NCBI GenBank assembly: GCA_903888485.1
Contig: CAISTS010000082.1
Span: 1 to 46,991 of the forward strand
Direction of reading: 5' to 3'
Length of the DNA stretch: 46,991 bases
From: an uncultured bacterium
GTDB lineage: Bacteria > Pseudomonadota > Alphaproteobacteria > Rhodospirillales > Rhodospirillaceae
The notes under the pieces are model-generated. The model had not been told where the DNA came from and made no database searches. It was given only the letters and a program-made list of their open reading frames with translations. A program made the translations under genes and the position numbers. Numbering within the stretch: position 1 is the first letter of the stretch; every line of letters starts with the position of its first letter. Shown here one piece after another: positions 8,898 through 17,222 of the stretch.

Positions 8898-9719
8898 CTA
8901 AGCCTTGAGCTTGTAGCCGCTTTTGATGACGGCAAAGGTCCAGGCAAACATGACAACGTTGAGCAGGGTGAGCACCACGATGCCGGTCACCGGGCGGGCT
9001 TCGTGGCCGAGGAAACCGTAACGGAAACCGTCGATGTTGTAGAAGAACGGATTGTAATGGGCGAGGAACTGCGCCCAGGGCGGCAGGCGGTCGATGGTGT
9101 AGAAGGTACCGGACAAGAATGTCAGCGGTGTGACAATGAAGTTGGTGACCGCCGCCATGTGGTCGAACTTGTCGGCCCAGACGGCCGCCAGAATGCCGGC
9201 CATGGACATGAACAGGCAGCCGGCGACGGTATGAAACAGAATCATGCCGGGGCTGTAGAAGTGCACGCCCGCGAAAATGCCCAGCGCCGCGGTGCAGGCG
9301 ATGCCCACAACGATTCCGCGCGTGAGACCGCCCAGCGTCCAGGCCACGGTCAGCTCCAATGCGCTGAGGGGGGGCATCAGCACATCGACGATGTTGCCCT
9401 GGACCTTCGACACCAGGATCGAAGACGAGGTGTTGGCAAAGGCGTTCTGGATCATGGTCATGATCACCAGGCCCGGCAGCAAGAAGTCCTCGAACGGCAC
9501 GCCGGCGATCTGGCTGGTCCCTCGCCCGAAGGCAAAGACCATCATCAAAAGGAACATCAGCGTCGTCATGACCGGTGCGGCGACGGTCTGGAAGAGCACC
9601 TTCCAGAAGCGGCGCACCTCTTTCAGGTACAACTCCCACATGCCGCGCCAGTTGACTGCGCCCATGACGCGCGGCGGGCGGAAAGACAGATCGGGCGGCG
9701 GAATCGAGCGGTCGTGCAT
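8898..9719 (-). CDS. ABC-2 type transporter permease
   Basis: 273 residues with about six hydrophobic helices. The ABC-2 family pattern is clear: a cytosolic N-terminus, the WRGMWELYLKEVRRFWK interface segment, GVPFEDFLLPGLVIMTMIQNAFAN, and near the C-terminus PLTFLSGTFYTIDRLP with HYNPFFYNIDGFRYGFLG, as in NodJ/YadH-like exporters. No ATP-binding partner is encoded beside it, so the ATPase must be elsewhere. It ends in its own terminator and is divergent from recX. Substrate is unknown. Confidence 0.85.
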   Translation of the reverse strand: MHDRSIPPPDLSFRPPRVMGAVNWRGMWELYLKEVRRFWKVLFQTVAAPVMTTLMFLLMMVFAFGRGTSQIAGVPFEDFLLPGLVIMTMIQNAFANTSSSILVSKVQGNIVDVLMPPLSALELTVAWTLGGLTRGIVVGIACTAALGIFAGVHFYSPGMILFHTVAGCLFMSMAGILAAVWADKFDHMAAVTNFIVTPLTFLSGTFYTIDRLPPWAQFLAHYNPFFYNIDGFRYGFLGHEARPVTGIVVLTLLNVVMFAWTFAVIKSGYKLKA

Positions 9720-9775
9720 GGCGGCGGGGTTTTCAGATAAGGTGGGTTTCGCTTCGGCAAGGATAGCGCAGTTTC

Positions 9776-10360
9776 ATGGCGTCTCCCACTTCCACGAAAG
9801 CAGCAGCCAAAACCGGCCCGAAACGCATGACCCAGCGGCGGGTCGAGAATATCGCGAAGTATCACATCGAGCGCTTCGCGACGACCGCCGCCAACCTGAA
9901 GCGAGTCTTGATGCGCCGGGCCGAACGCGCGCTGCGCGTGCACGGCGGCGACAAAGCCGAGGTCGCCGGCTGGATCGAGGAGACCGTGGCGAAACTGGTC
10001 AAGGCCGGGGCCATCGACGACCGGCGCTACGCTTTCGACCGCACCGCGTCATTGCGCCGCCTCGGCAAGGGGCCGGAGAAGATCCGCAGCCTCTTGATCG
10101 CCAAAGGCGTCGACCGCGCGCTGGTCAAGGCCGCGCTGGAAGCAACCGCAGAGAATGATGCCGGCGAGGATGCGGCGCTCGTCGCCGCCATCGCCTATGC
10201 CAGACGCCGGCGTCTGGGTCCGTTCGGCGCGCCGGAGAGCGACAAGGACGCCAAGCGCAAGAAGGCATCCAAGGATCTCTCGGCCCTCGGGCGCGCCGGA
10301 TTCTCCTACGCCATCGCCAAGCGCATCGCACATGCGGCATCGGCCGAGGACCTCGCGTGA
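9776..10360 (+). CDS. recX: RecX-family regulatory protein
   Basis: 194 residues. RecX modulates RecA filaments. The three-helix repeats of the family are visible: YHIERFATTAANLKRVLMRR, then IDDRRYAFDRTASLRRLGKG with the repeat-2 motif, and a basic C-terminus with GFSYAIAKRIAH. The N-terminus is Lys/Ala-rich and probably disordered. recA is not in the window. The stop overlaps the GTG start of the following MFS gene (GTGA), so the two are co-translated although their roles look unrelated. Confidence 0.85.
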   Translation: MASPTSTKAAAKTGPKRMTQRRVENIAKYHIERFATTAANLKRVLMRRAERALRVHGGDKAEVAGWIEETVAKLVKAGAIDDRRYAFDRTASLRRLGKGPEKIRSLLIAKGVDRALVKAALEATAENDAGEDAALVAAIAYARRRRLGPFGAPESDKDAKRKKASKDLSALGRAGFSYAIAKRIAHAASAEDLA

Positions 10361-11874
10361 ATATAGCCGCGCGTCATTGGCTCGGCTTCTCGGCCATGAC
10401 GGCGGGCATGTTCCTCGCCATCCTGGATATCCAAATCGTCGCGAGTTCGCTGATCGACATTCAGCTGAGCCTCGGCATCCCCGCGGCACGCCTCTCCTAC
10501 CTGCAAACCACCTATCTGATCGCCGAAGTCATCGCCATTGCGCTGAGCGGTTACCTGACGCGCGTGATGTCGACGCGCTGGCTGTTCGTCGCCGCCATGC
10601 TGGGATTCGTGCTCGCCAGCGCCGCCTGTGCGGCGTCTACGAGCTACCAAGCCCTTTACGTCTTCCGGTTCATCCAGGGACTATTTGGCGGGGCGATCAT
10701 TCCGCTCGTGTTCTCCGCCGCCTTCCTCATGTTCCCGCCGGAACGCCAGACGCTAGCCACCGTCATTGGCGGCGGCTTCGCCATGCTGGCCCCGAGCGTC
10801 GGCCCCTACATCGGCGGCTGGCTGACCGAGCATTATTCCTGGCACTGGCTGTTCCTGGTCAACATCATCCCCGGCGTGATCGCCGCGGCGATTGCGTCAA
10901 AGTGGGTCACGATAGATGCGCCCGACTGGCGCCACTTCCGCAAGGTCGACCTCCTAGCGGTGTTGCTGCTGGTGATTTTCCTCGCCTCACTTGAGCTCGC
11001 GCTAAAGCAGGCGGCGAAGCTCACCTCCGACAATCTCGAACCCCTCGCCCTTGCGGTGCTCTGTTTTGGCAGCGGCGTTGCCTTGGCGCTGCGTTGTCTG
11101 CGCCGCGCCGAGCCCCTGCTCGACCTTGCTGTGTTCCGCGACCGCACGTTCGTCATCGGTGCGTGGTTCAGCTTTGTGCTCGGCATAGCGCTGTTCGGCT
11201 CGATCTATCTCCTGCCGCTGTTCCTCGGCCTCGTACGCGGCCTTGGCCCGCTTGAGATCGGCAGCGTGATGATCGTCACCGGCATCGCGCAGCTTCTGAC
11301 CGCGCCGGTCGCAGCTTTTGCCGAACCGCGCCTGCCGCCGCGCGCCATGACCTTTGCCGGCTATGCGCTGCTGGCGGGCGGGCTTCTGTGGAATGCCGCC
11401 GCCACCTACCACTGGGAATTCGGCGAACTCTTCGGCCCGCAGGTGCTGCGCGGCGTTGGCTTCATGGTCTGCTTGCTGCCGGTCACGCGCCTGGCCCTGG
11501 GCCAGCTTCCACCGGCGCAGGTGCCCAACGGTTCGGCGCTGTTCAACCTGATGCGCAACATCGGTGGCGCGGTGGGGCTCGCGTTCATCGATATCGTGCT
11601 GGAACACCGTGGCCCGCAACATGTGACGCAAATCGCCGAAAAGCTTCAGGCCGGTGACCGCGCTACTGCGGCTTTCGTGGGGTTGCCCCTGGAGCGCTTT
11701 ACCGGCGTTCCGTTGGGTGAGCTGGAAGAGGGCGCGCGCGCTTTTGCGGAGCCGTTAGTGCGCCGCGCCGCGACGGTGGCCAGCCTCAATGACGCATGGC
11801 TGCTGCTGGGCGGCATTATCGCCCTATCGCTGTTGGCAGTGCCGTTGATGCGAAAGCCTAGCGCCGCGCGCTGA
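10357..11874 (+). CDS. MFS transporter, DHA2 (14-TM, EmrB-like) family
   Basis: 505 residues with about 14 hydrophobic segments. The N-terminal TM1 motif LAILDIQIVASSLIDIQ and the DHA2 motif C region GGGFAMLAPSVGPYIGGWL point to drug:H+ antiporter-2 exporters such as EmrB. The C-terminus has the usual FNLMRNIGGAVGLA segment. No membrane-fusion partner (EmrA) or regulator lies beside it. Its 3' end overlaps the convergent methyltransferase gene by 17 bp. Lying next to a polyketide gene set, it could export that product, but this is only a guess from position; translation is coupled to recX. Confidence 0.9.
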   Translation: MNIAARHWLGFSAMTAGMFLAILDIQIVASSLIDIQLSLGIPAARLSYLQTTYLIAEVIAIALSGYLTRVMSTRWLFVAAMLGFVLASAACAASTSYQALYVFRFIQGLFGGAIIPLVFSAAFLMFPPERQTLATVIGGGFAMLAPSVGPYIGGWLTEHYSWHWLFLVNIIPGVIAAAIASKWVTIDAPDWRHFRKVDLLAVLLLVIFLASLELALKQAAKLTSDNLEPLALAVLCFGSGVALALRCLRRAEPLLDLAVFRDRTFVIGAWFSFVLGIALFGSIYLLPLFLGLVRGLGPLEIGSVMIVTGIAQLLTAPVAAFAEPRLPPRAMTFAGYALLAGGLLWNAAATYHWEFGELFGPQVLRGVGFMVCLLPVTRLALGQLPPAQVPNGSALFNLMRNIGGAVGLAFIDIVLEHRGPQHVTQIAEKLQAGDRATAAFVGLPLERFTGVPLGELEEGARAFAEPLVRRAATVASLNDAWLLLGGIIALSLLAVPLMRKPSAAR

Positions 11875-12349
11875 GGGCCTGCTCTTCGGCACGGATACGC
11901 ACGCTCAGCATCCAGCCATTGAGGATGCTGAAGGCCACGGCCAGCGACAGCGCGCTCCACACCAGCGGTAGGATGGCGATCTCGAGCGCGACGACGACAT
12001 AGTTGGGATGGCGCAGAAATTTATAAGGCCCGCGCATGACCAGCGGCGCGCCCGGCAATGTGATGATACGCGTCGTCCAGAAGCGGCCCAGACTCAGCAT
12101 CACCCAGAAGCGGAAGGCCTGCAGCAGCACGTAGACGCCGGCGTAGAAAGCATTCGGCTCAGGATGGCGCGTCGCCACCCAGAGGGCGATGGCCGCGAGC
12201 CAGCTTACATGCAGCAGCACCATGATCGGATAATGCTTCGCGCCGGCCTCGACCGCGCCCTGGGCGCGCAGCCGTGCGGTATTGCGGTTGGAGATCACGA
12301 GCTCCAGCAGCCGCTCAAGGACGACATAGACGAGCAGGAATTCGGTCAT
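11858..12349 (-). CDS. Isoprenylcysteine carboxyl methyltransferase (ICMT)-family protein, probable polyketide O-methyltransferase
   Basis: 163 residues, four to five membrane helices. The ICMT/PEMT-type SAM site is visible in GPYKFLRHPNYVVVALEIAILP (RHPxY) and in the terminal IRAEEQAL. Close relatives (YpbQ/BpsB in Bacillus, SrsB-like enzymes) lie beside type III polyketide synthases and O-methylate alkylpyrones or resorcinols. Here the gene overlaps the type III PKS stop by 4 nt, so the same role is the best inference. The start is taken at the ATG inside that overlap rather than the earlier in-frame codon. Confidence 0.85.
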   Translation of the reverse strand: MTEFLLVYVVLERLLELVISNRNTARLRAQGAVEAGAKHYPIMVLLHVSWLAAIALWVATRHPEPNAFYAGVYVLLQAFRFWVMLSLGRFWTTRIITLPGAPLVMRGPYKFLRHPNYVVVALEIAILPLVWSALSLAVAFSILNGWMLSVRIRAEEQALSARR

Positions 12350-13404
12350 GGCTGCAGATCGACGAGGCACATGCCGACGGAGAAGCCAGGACCCAGCGCG
12401 GTCATCAGGTGCCGCCCCGACGCGCCGCGCGCCAGCGCGCGCTCGAACACCGCCAGCACCGTGACCGCCGACATGTTGCCGTGTTCGGCCAAGACCGCGC
12501 GGGCGTCGGCCAATTCATCGCCTTCAAAGCCGTAACACTGCTCCAGCGCCGCCAGCACCTTCTCGCCGCCGGGATGCACGATCAGTCCGTCGAGGTCGCT
12601 TTGCTTCAGTCCTTGCGCCGTGAGGAATGCATCGGTGACGCCGCGCATCTTGTCGCGCACCAGCACCGGGATGCTTTGCGAGAAAACGACGCCGAGGCCG
12701 TCATCCTCGACGCGCCAGCCCATGACGTCGCGCGTGCCGGGCCAGGTGTGTTCGCCCCAGGCGTGGATATGCGCGAGCGCCGGTTTGCCGGGATCGGCGG
12801 TGCGCAAAAGGACCGCCGCCGCGCCGTCGCCGAAGATCGTCGTGCCGATGATGTTGGCCTTGCTGTCGTCGGAGCCACGGAAGGTCAGCCCGCACAGTTC
12901 GGTGCACAGGAACAACACCCATTGCTCGGGCATGGCCCGCGCCATGGCGGCGGCGCGCGCCAGGCCGATGACGCCGCCGGCGCAGCCGAGGCCGAAGATC
13001 GGCAAACGCTGCGTGGTGGGCAGAAGGCCGAGAGGTTCTTGCAGCAGCGAGTCGAGCGACGGCGTGGAGATGCCCGTGGAGGACACGGTGACCGTCGCCG
13101 CAATATCGCGTCCTTCGATCATGGCGTCGGCCATGGCGCGCCGCGCCGCATCGGCCAGCAGCTTGGTGGCATGCTCCTCGAACAGCCGCGCACGCTCGGG
13201 CCAGCCGTGCGGCTTGGCGTACCACTCCAGCGGCACACAGGAATTCCGCTGCCGCACGCCGGCATTGCCATAGCTCTTGGCCATGCGCTGCATGAGTTCC
13301 GGCCTGTGGCCGAAGACTTCGCTCGCCTTGGCCATGACCTCCTCCTGCTTCAGGCAGAAGGGTGGATAGGCGGTGGCGACGGCGTGGACGGCGACGGCGG
13401 TCAT
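12346..13404 (-). CDS. Type III polyketide synthase (chalcone/stilbene synthase family)
   Basis: 352 residues. The complete catalytic triad of type III PKSs is present: Cys141 (GLGCAGG), His277 (VHPGG) and Asn310 (EHGNMS). The GDGAAAVLL and C-terminal LGPGFSVGMCL motifs are also typical. Such enzymes condense an acyl-CoA starter with malonyl-CoA units; bacterial members paired with an ICMT-like gene usually make alkylpyrones or alkylresorcinols, often membrane lipids. It overlaps the upstream unknown gene and the downstream methyltransferase by 4 nt each and is the fourth gene of the lptG-led unit. Confidence 0.95.
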   Translation of the reverse strand: MTAVAVHAVATAYPPFCLKQEEVMAKASEVFGHRPELMQRMAKSYGNAGVRQRNSCVPLEWYAKPHGWPERARLFEEHATKLLADAARRAMADAMIEGRDIAATVTVSSTGISTPSLDSLLQEPLGLLPTTQRLPIFGLGCAGGVIGLARAAAMARAMPEQWVLFLCTELCGLTFRGSDDSKANIIGTTIFGDGAAAVLLRTADPGKPALAHIHAWGEHTWPGTRDVMGWRVEDDGLGVVFSQSIPVLVRDKMRGVTDAFLTAQGLKQSDLDGLIVHPGGEKVLAALEQCYGFEGDELADARAVLAEHGNMSAVTVLAVFERALARGASGRHLMTALGPGFSVGMCLVDLQP

Positions 13405-13829
13405 GACCGCGTTCCTGGGGGCAAGGGGAATGGGAGGGGAACGATCTCAGGAGAGAACGCCATATCGAGCGCAAAGTTCATGTCTTGAAAGGCCGGTTTC
13501 AGGGTCTCGGCCAGAAAGCGCGCGATGCCGGGCTGCTGCTCCTTGGGCGGATGGGCCCAGGCCACGAAGAGGCCGCCGTTGCTTTGGTGGACCAGACCCC
13601 AGGGCAGTCTCGCCAAGGCGGTCAAGGCTGCCGCCAGATTGGCCGTCGCGCCGATGCGCAGCCACTGCGGCCGCACGCCCAGGTGCCAGATGGCATAGAC
13701 GCCTTCCTTGGCCGGGGCCGCCGCCCCTAAAGCCAGCAGCCGCGGATAATTTTGATCCGCCGGAAGCCAGGACGGCTGCTGCAGCGCCCGCAGTCCGCCG
13801 ATCACTTTGCTGAAAGTCGCGCGCTTCAT
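13401..13829 (-). CDS. Hypothetical protein in the lptG/type III PKS operon, possible degenerate GIY-YIG fold
   Basis: 142 residues, no signal peptide or membrane helix. I do not recognise it as a named family. The order GVYAIWHLG, WLRIGATANLAAAL, VAWAHPP, then ARFLAETLKPAFQDMN resembles the layout of GIY-YIG domains (GIY, YIG, NL-x-x-R, late Glu, terminal P-x-x-N). However, the catalytic Arg position holds Ala, so nuclease activity would be doubtful. It overlaps both neighbours by 4 nt (ATGA), so it is made with the PAP2 phosphatase and the polyketide synthase. Function is open. Confidence 0.6.
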   Translation of the reverse strand: MKRATFSKVIGGLRALQQPSWLPADQNYPRLLALGAAAPAKEGVYAIWHLGVRPQWLRIGATANLAAALTALARLPWGLVHQSNGGLFVAWAHPPKEQQPGIARFLAETLKPAFQDMNFALDMAFSPEIVPLPFPLPPGTRS

Positions 13830-14506
13830 GGCGCGGCCTTGCGTTCGAGGATGAGCCGCGCGAGGAGCGCATTCACCAGGATCACGATCAGCCCCGCGCC
13901 GACAACGTCACTGAAAAAGTGCGCGCCTTGCATCACGCGCACCATGCCGACTGCAAGGCCGAACAGCACGCCCGCGAAAAGACCGGGTGCGCGCAAACGC
14001 GCCGGCAGCAGCATCGCGTACGCCGCCACCCAAAAAGCGACCGCGGCATGACCGGACACGAAGGAACAGTTGTGCTCGCACTCATTCGCGACTTGCCACG
14101 GCGGCGTGTATGCCGCCGCACCGCCGAATTCGGCGATGTCTTTCGGGCGCGCGCGTCCCCAGTTGGGTTTCAGCAATGCTTCGACGATCAGCCCCGGGCC
14201 GAGGAGTAGCGTCAGCGTGAGATAGAGGATGACCGGCGGCGTGACGCGCCAAACCAAATCGCGCTTTACCAGTCCCGCAACCCACAGCAGCACACAGACG
14301 ACGTAGCTGCCGATGATCACGTCGGGCACGGCCACGCGCACGAACTCGAGCAGCCCGTCGGCGCTCCAGGTGAAGCCGGTGCCGGGAATGTAGTAAGCGC
14401 GGCTGACGTCGATGTCGACGCGCCAGAACACAAACAGCAAAAGCAAAAAGCCCGCCGCCCAACGGCTCGGGTGTTCGCGCAGGTTCACGGCCAGGCGCGG
14501 GAGCAT
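13826..14506 (-). CDS. PAP2-family membrane phosphatase
   Basis: 226 residues with about six membrane helices. The three phosphatase motifs are complete: Lys113 to Arg120-Pro121 (KPNWGRARP), Ser151-Gly152-His153 (SFVSGHAAV) and Arg190...His196...Asp200 (RVMQGAHFFSD). The family removes phosphate from lipid phosphates such as undecaprenyl-PP, lipid A or phosphatidate. The start at 14506 is 2 nt from the lptG stop; a longer frame exists only because lptG's antisense frame is open. Its coupling to lptG suggests an envelope-lipid substrate. A second PAP2 gene lies at 20.8 kb. Confidence 0.88.
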   Translation of the reverse strand: MLPRLAVNLREHPSRWAAGFLLLLFVFWRVDIDVSRAYYIPGTGFTWSADGLLEFVRVAVPDVIIGSYVVCVLLWVAGLVKRDLVWRVTPPVILYLTLTLLLGPGLIVEALLKPNWGRARPKDIAEFGGAAAYTPPWQVANECEHNCSFVSGHAAVAFWVAAYAMLLPARLRAPGLFAGVLFGLAVGMVRVMQGAHFFSDVVGAGLIVILVNALLARLILERKAAP

Positions 14507-14508
14507 CG

Positions 14509-15615
14509 TCAACCGTCTTCGCGGTGGAAGAGGTAAGCGAGCCCCAGCATGCTGGCGACCACCGCCGGCGTCCACGCCGCAAGGAGCGCCGGCAAGGACG
14601 ACGACAGGCCGAGCGCGTAGAGGAAGCGGCTGAAGAAGTAGAGAAGGAAGCCCACGCCCAGGGCAGCCACGCCGCGTCCTGTCCAGCCCACGAGCCGCAC
14701 GCTGGCAGTGAGGTTGAACGCCGCCGCGATCAGCACCATGGCGCAGAGCAGCCAGGGCGACGCGAGCTGCGAATACCAATAGAGCCGGTGGGGCAGCGCC
14801 GAGAAGCCGGACTCTTCCGAGAAGCGGATGAAGCTCGGGATCTCCCAGAAGGACATGGTCTCGGGCGCGGCGAAGCTGTCCTGCACCGTATCCATGGTGA
14901 TCGACGTGGGCAGCTTCAGCGCGTCGTGGAAGATCGCCGCGCGTCCGGGCTGCATGTCCCAGACCCCGTTCAGTTCAAAAGCGCCGCCGGCGAGCCGGCC
15001 TGCGGTTGCCTCCAGCCGACGCGCAAGGCTCTCCTTGTTGTCGGTCTGAAAGATCGAGACGTTCGCAAGCTGCAGCGTGTCCGCGTCCTGGTGCACGGTC
15101 GCAGCGTGCACCACGGTGCCGACACCGTCCGTCGCTTCGCGCAGCCACAGCCCGTTTTCGCCGATGTCGAGGGTTGTGCTCTGGCCGCGGATCAAGCGGT
15201 CGTCCATGCGCTGATAGCTGTCGTACATCATCGACGCCAAGGGATCGACGAGCGCGAGGTTGAGCAGGCCTAACACCGCGGTGAGGATCAAGGGGGGAGC
15301 CAGGAACTGCCACACCGACACGCCGGCCGAGCGAATCACGACCAGCTCGTGGTTGCGCGTGAGACGGAAGAGCACAAACAGCATGGCGAGCATGGCCACG
15401 AAGGGCAGCGTCGCCTGGGCGGTGTGCGGCAGTTTCAGCACGGCCATCTGGAAGACTGTGCCGAATTCGAGCGCGGTTGCGCCGACCGAACGGCGCAGGA
15501 GTTCGACCGTGTCGAACAGCAGCACGAGCGCGACAATGATCGCGAGCAGCGCAAAGAATGACACGATGAAGTGCCGGCCGAGGTAGAGCGCAAGCGTGGG
15601 ATGGACGCGATTCAA
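14509..15615 (-). CDS. lptG: LPS export ABC transporter permease LptG
   Basis: 368 residues, YjgP/YjgQ family. Three N-terminal and three C-terminal helices flank a periplasmic beta-jellyroll of about 170 residues. LLFDTVELLRR after TM1 and FRLTRNHELVVIRSAGVS (the coupling region to LptB) identify it. With LptF and LptB2 it extracts LPS from the inner membrane. Unusually, lptF is not beside it; instead lptG leads a tight operon with PAP2, unknown, type III PKS and ICMT-like genes. It is divergent from the corrinoid adenosyltransferase gene. Confidence 0.92.
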   Translation of the reverse strand: MNRVHPTLALYLGRHFIVSFFALLAIIVALVLLFDTVELLRRSVGATALEFGTVFQMAVLKLPHTAQATLPFVAMLAMLFVLFRLTRNHELVVIRSAGVSVWQFLAPPLILTAVLGLLNLALVDPLASMMYDSYQRMDDRLIRGQSTTLDIGENGLWLREATDGVGTVVHAATVHQDADTLQLANVSIFQTDNKESLARRLEATAGRLAGGAFELNGVWDMQPGRAAIFHDALKLPTSITMDTVQDSFAAPETMSFWEIPSFIRFSEESGFSALPHRLYWYSQLASPWLLCAMVLIAAAFNLTASVRLVGWTGRGVAALGVGFLLYFFSRFLYALGLSSSLPALLAAWTPAVVASMLGLAYLFHREDG

Positions 15616-15706
15616 ACCGAGCGGTCCTCAAAGGGCCAAATCGCTGCAATCATAGTCCAAAAGCCGCCGGTAGCGCCGCCCAATTTCCCTCAGTAGAATG
15701 CAAGCC

Positions 15707-16279
15707 ATGGTCAAACTGACGAAAATCTACACACGCGGCGGCGACAAGGGCGACACATCGCTCGGCGACGGCAGCCGCGTGCGCAAGTATTCCATCCGCG
15801 TGGCTGCTTACGGCACGCTCGACGAAGCCAATTCGGTCGTCGGGATCGCGCGCCTGCACACGGCCAAGCTGCCCGATGCCGACGCCATGCTGGCGCGCAT
15901 CCAGAACGACCTGTTCGATGTGGGCGCCGATCTCTGTACGCCGAACGCCGCCGACGAAGACCCCAAGATGGTGCTGCGCGTCGTACAGGCGCAGATCGAT
16001 CGCTTGGAACGCGAGATCGACACCATGAACGAAAAGCTGGGTCCGCTGACATCCTTCATCCTGCCGGGCGGCAGCCCCGCCGGCGCGTACTTGCATCTTG
16101 CCCGCACGGTCGTGCGCCGTGCCGAGCGCGAGATCACCGCGCTGGCCGAACAGGAACCCATCAACACGCTGGCGCTGATCTACGCCAACCGGCTGTCGGA
16201 CCACCTGTTCGTCCTGGCCCGCCACGTCAACGCGGGCTCGGGAGGCGACGTGCTGTGGACCCCGGGCGGCAATCGCTGA
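15707..16279 (+). CDS. pduO: ATP:cob(I)alamin/corrinoid adenosyltransferase, PduO type
   Basis: 190 residues from the second ATG; a first ATG at 15698 would add three. The N-terminal IYTRGGDKGDTSLGDGSR is the ATP-binding P-loop-like motif of PduO-type enzymes. YGTLDEANSVVG and the late RRAEREI...YANRLSDHLFVLAR helices complete the five-helix bundle. It adds the 5'-deoxyadenosyl ligand to cobalamin. It precedes etfBA and hbd, a common alphaproteobacterial order. The product, adenosylcobalamin, is the cofactor of the class II ribonucleotide reductase encoded at 33.7 kb. Confidence 0.94.
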   Translation: MVKLTKIYTRGGDKGDTSLGDGSRVRKYSIRVAAYGTLDEANSVVGIARLHTAKLPDADAMLARIQNDLFDVGADLCTPNAADEDPKMVLRVVQAQIDRLEREIDTMNEKLGPLTSFILPGGSPAGAYLHLARTVVRRAEREITALAEQEPINTLALIYANRLSDHLFVLARHVNAGSGGDVLWTPGGNR

Positions 16280-16340
16280 GGCGCGTCACCGCACAGCAAT
16301 AAAAGGCTGCGCGCTTATGCTGCAGCGCAACATAATTTCG

Positions 16341-16369
16341 TTGACTCGCCCGGCATGACGGACTATCGG
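16341..16369 (+). promoter_or_regulatory. Candidate promoter upstream of etfB
   Basis: TTGACT (16341-16346) and TATCGG (16364-16369) are spaced by 17 nt, about 100 nt before etfB. The -35 is strong, the -10 weak. Confidence 0.35.
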
Positions 16370-16403
16370 TGACCCCCCGTTTTCAGATAAACCGAAGTGG
16401 GGG

Positions 16404-16440
16404 GCCGGCGTTACACGCCGGCGGCGGGACTGGTTCCCGC
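16404..16440 (+). promoter_or_regulatory. Two tandem hairpins in the etfB leader
   Basis: GCCGGCGT (16404-16411) pairs with ACGCCGGC (16415-16422) over a 3-nt loop. Immediately after, GCGGGA (16424-16429) pairs with TCCCGC (16435-16440). They end 29 nt before the etfB start. No U-tract follows, so they are not a terminator; a role in mRNA stability or translation is possible. Confidence 0.4.
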
Positions 16441-16469
16441 GAGGGATTTCTCAAGCCAAGGTTGATCGC

Positions 16470-17222
16470 ATGAAGGTCCTCGTCGCCGTCAAACGCGTGG
16501 TCGATTACAACGTCAAGGTCCGGGTAAAAGCGGACAAGACCGGGGTCGAACTCGCCAACGTCAAGATGTCCATGAATCCCTTCGACGAAATCGCCGTCGA
16601 AGAGGCCGTGCGCCTGAAGGAAGGCGGCAAGGCCACCGAGATCGTGGTCGTCAGCATCGGCCCCACCGGCGCGCAGGAGACCATCCGCACGGCACTGGCC
16701 ATGGGCGCGGACCGCGGCATCCTGGTGCAGACCGACGCCGAAGTGCAGCCGTTGGCGGTCGCCAAGGTGCTGAAGGCGCTGATCGCCAAGGAAAGCCCCA
16801 ACCTCGTCATTCTCGGCAAACAGGCCATCGATGACGATTCCAACCAGGTCGGTCAGATGCTGGGCGCGCTCATGAACTGGCCGCAAGGCACCTTCGCTTC
16901 GAAGGTCGCGCTGGACACGGACAAAGTCACCGTGACGCGCGAAGTCGATGGCGGCCTTGAGACCGTCGCGCTGAAGCTGCCGGCGGTGGTGACCACCGAC
17001 CTGCGCTTGAACGAGCCGCGCTACGCCTCGCTGCCGAATATCATGAAGGCTAAAAAGAAGCCGATCGAGACGGTGGCCCCTGACAGCCTCGGCGTCGATA
17101 TCGCGCCGCGCTTGACGACGCTGAAGGTCGAGGAGCCCGCGAAGCGCCAGGGCGGCGCCAAGGTCGCCGACGTGGCCGCGCTCATCGACAAACTCCGCAA
17201 CGAAGCAAAGGTGATCGCATGA
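16470..17222 (+). CDS. etfB: Electron transfer flavoprotein subunit beta
   Basis: 250 residues, the usual length. With EtfA it carries electrons from acyl-CoA and other flavin dehydrogenases to ETF:quinone oxidoreductase. The N-terminal [20 protein letters not shown] and the beta-subunit signature loop [20 protein letters not shown], which recognises partner dehydrogenases, are intact; [14 protein letters not shown] binds the AMP/FAD region. It overlaps etfA by 4 nt (ATGA). The leader has two tandem hairpins. Confidence 0.97.
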   Translation: MKVLVAVKRVVDYNVKVRVKADKTGVELANVKMSMNPFDEIAVEEAVRLKEGGKATEIVVVSIGPTGAQETIRTALAMGADRGILVQTDAEVQPLAVAKVLKALIAKESPNLVILGKQAIDDDSNQVGQMLGALMNWPQGTFASKVALDTDKVTVTREVDGGLETVALKLPAVVTTDLRLNEPRYASLPNIMKAKKKPIETVAPDSLGVDIAPRLTTLKVEEPAKRQGGAKVADVAALIDKLRNEAKVIA

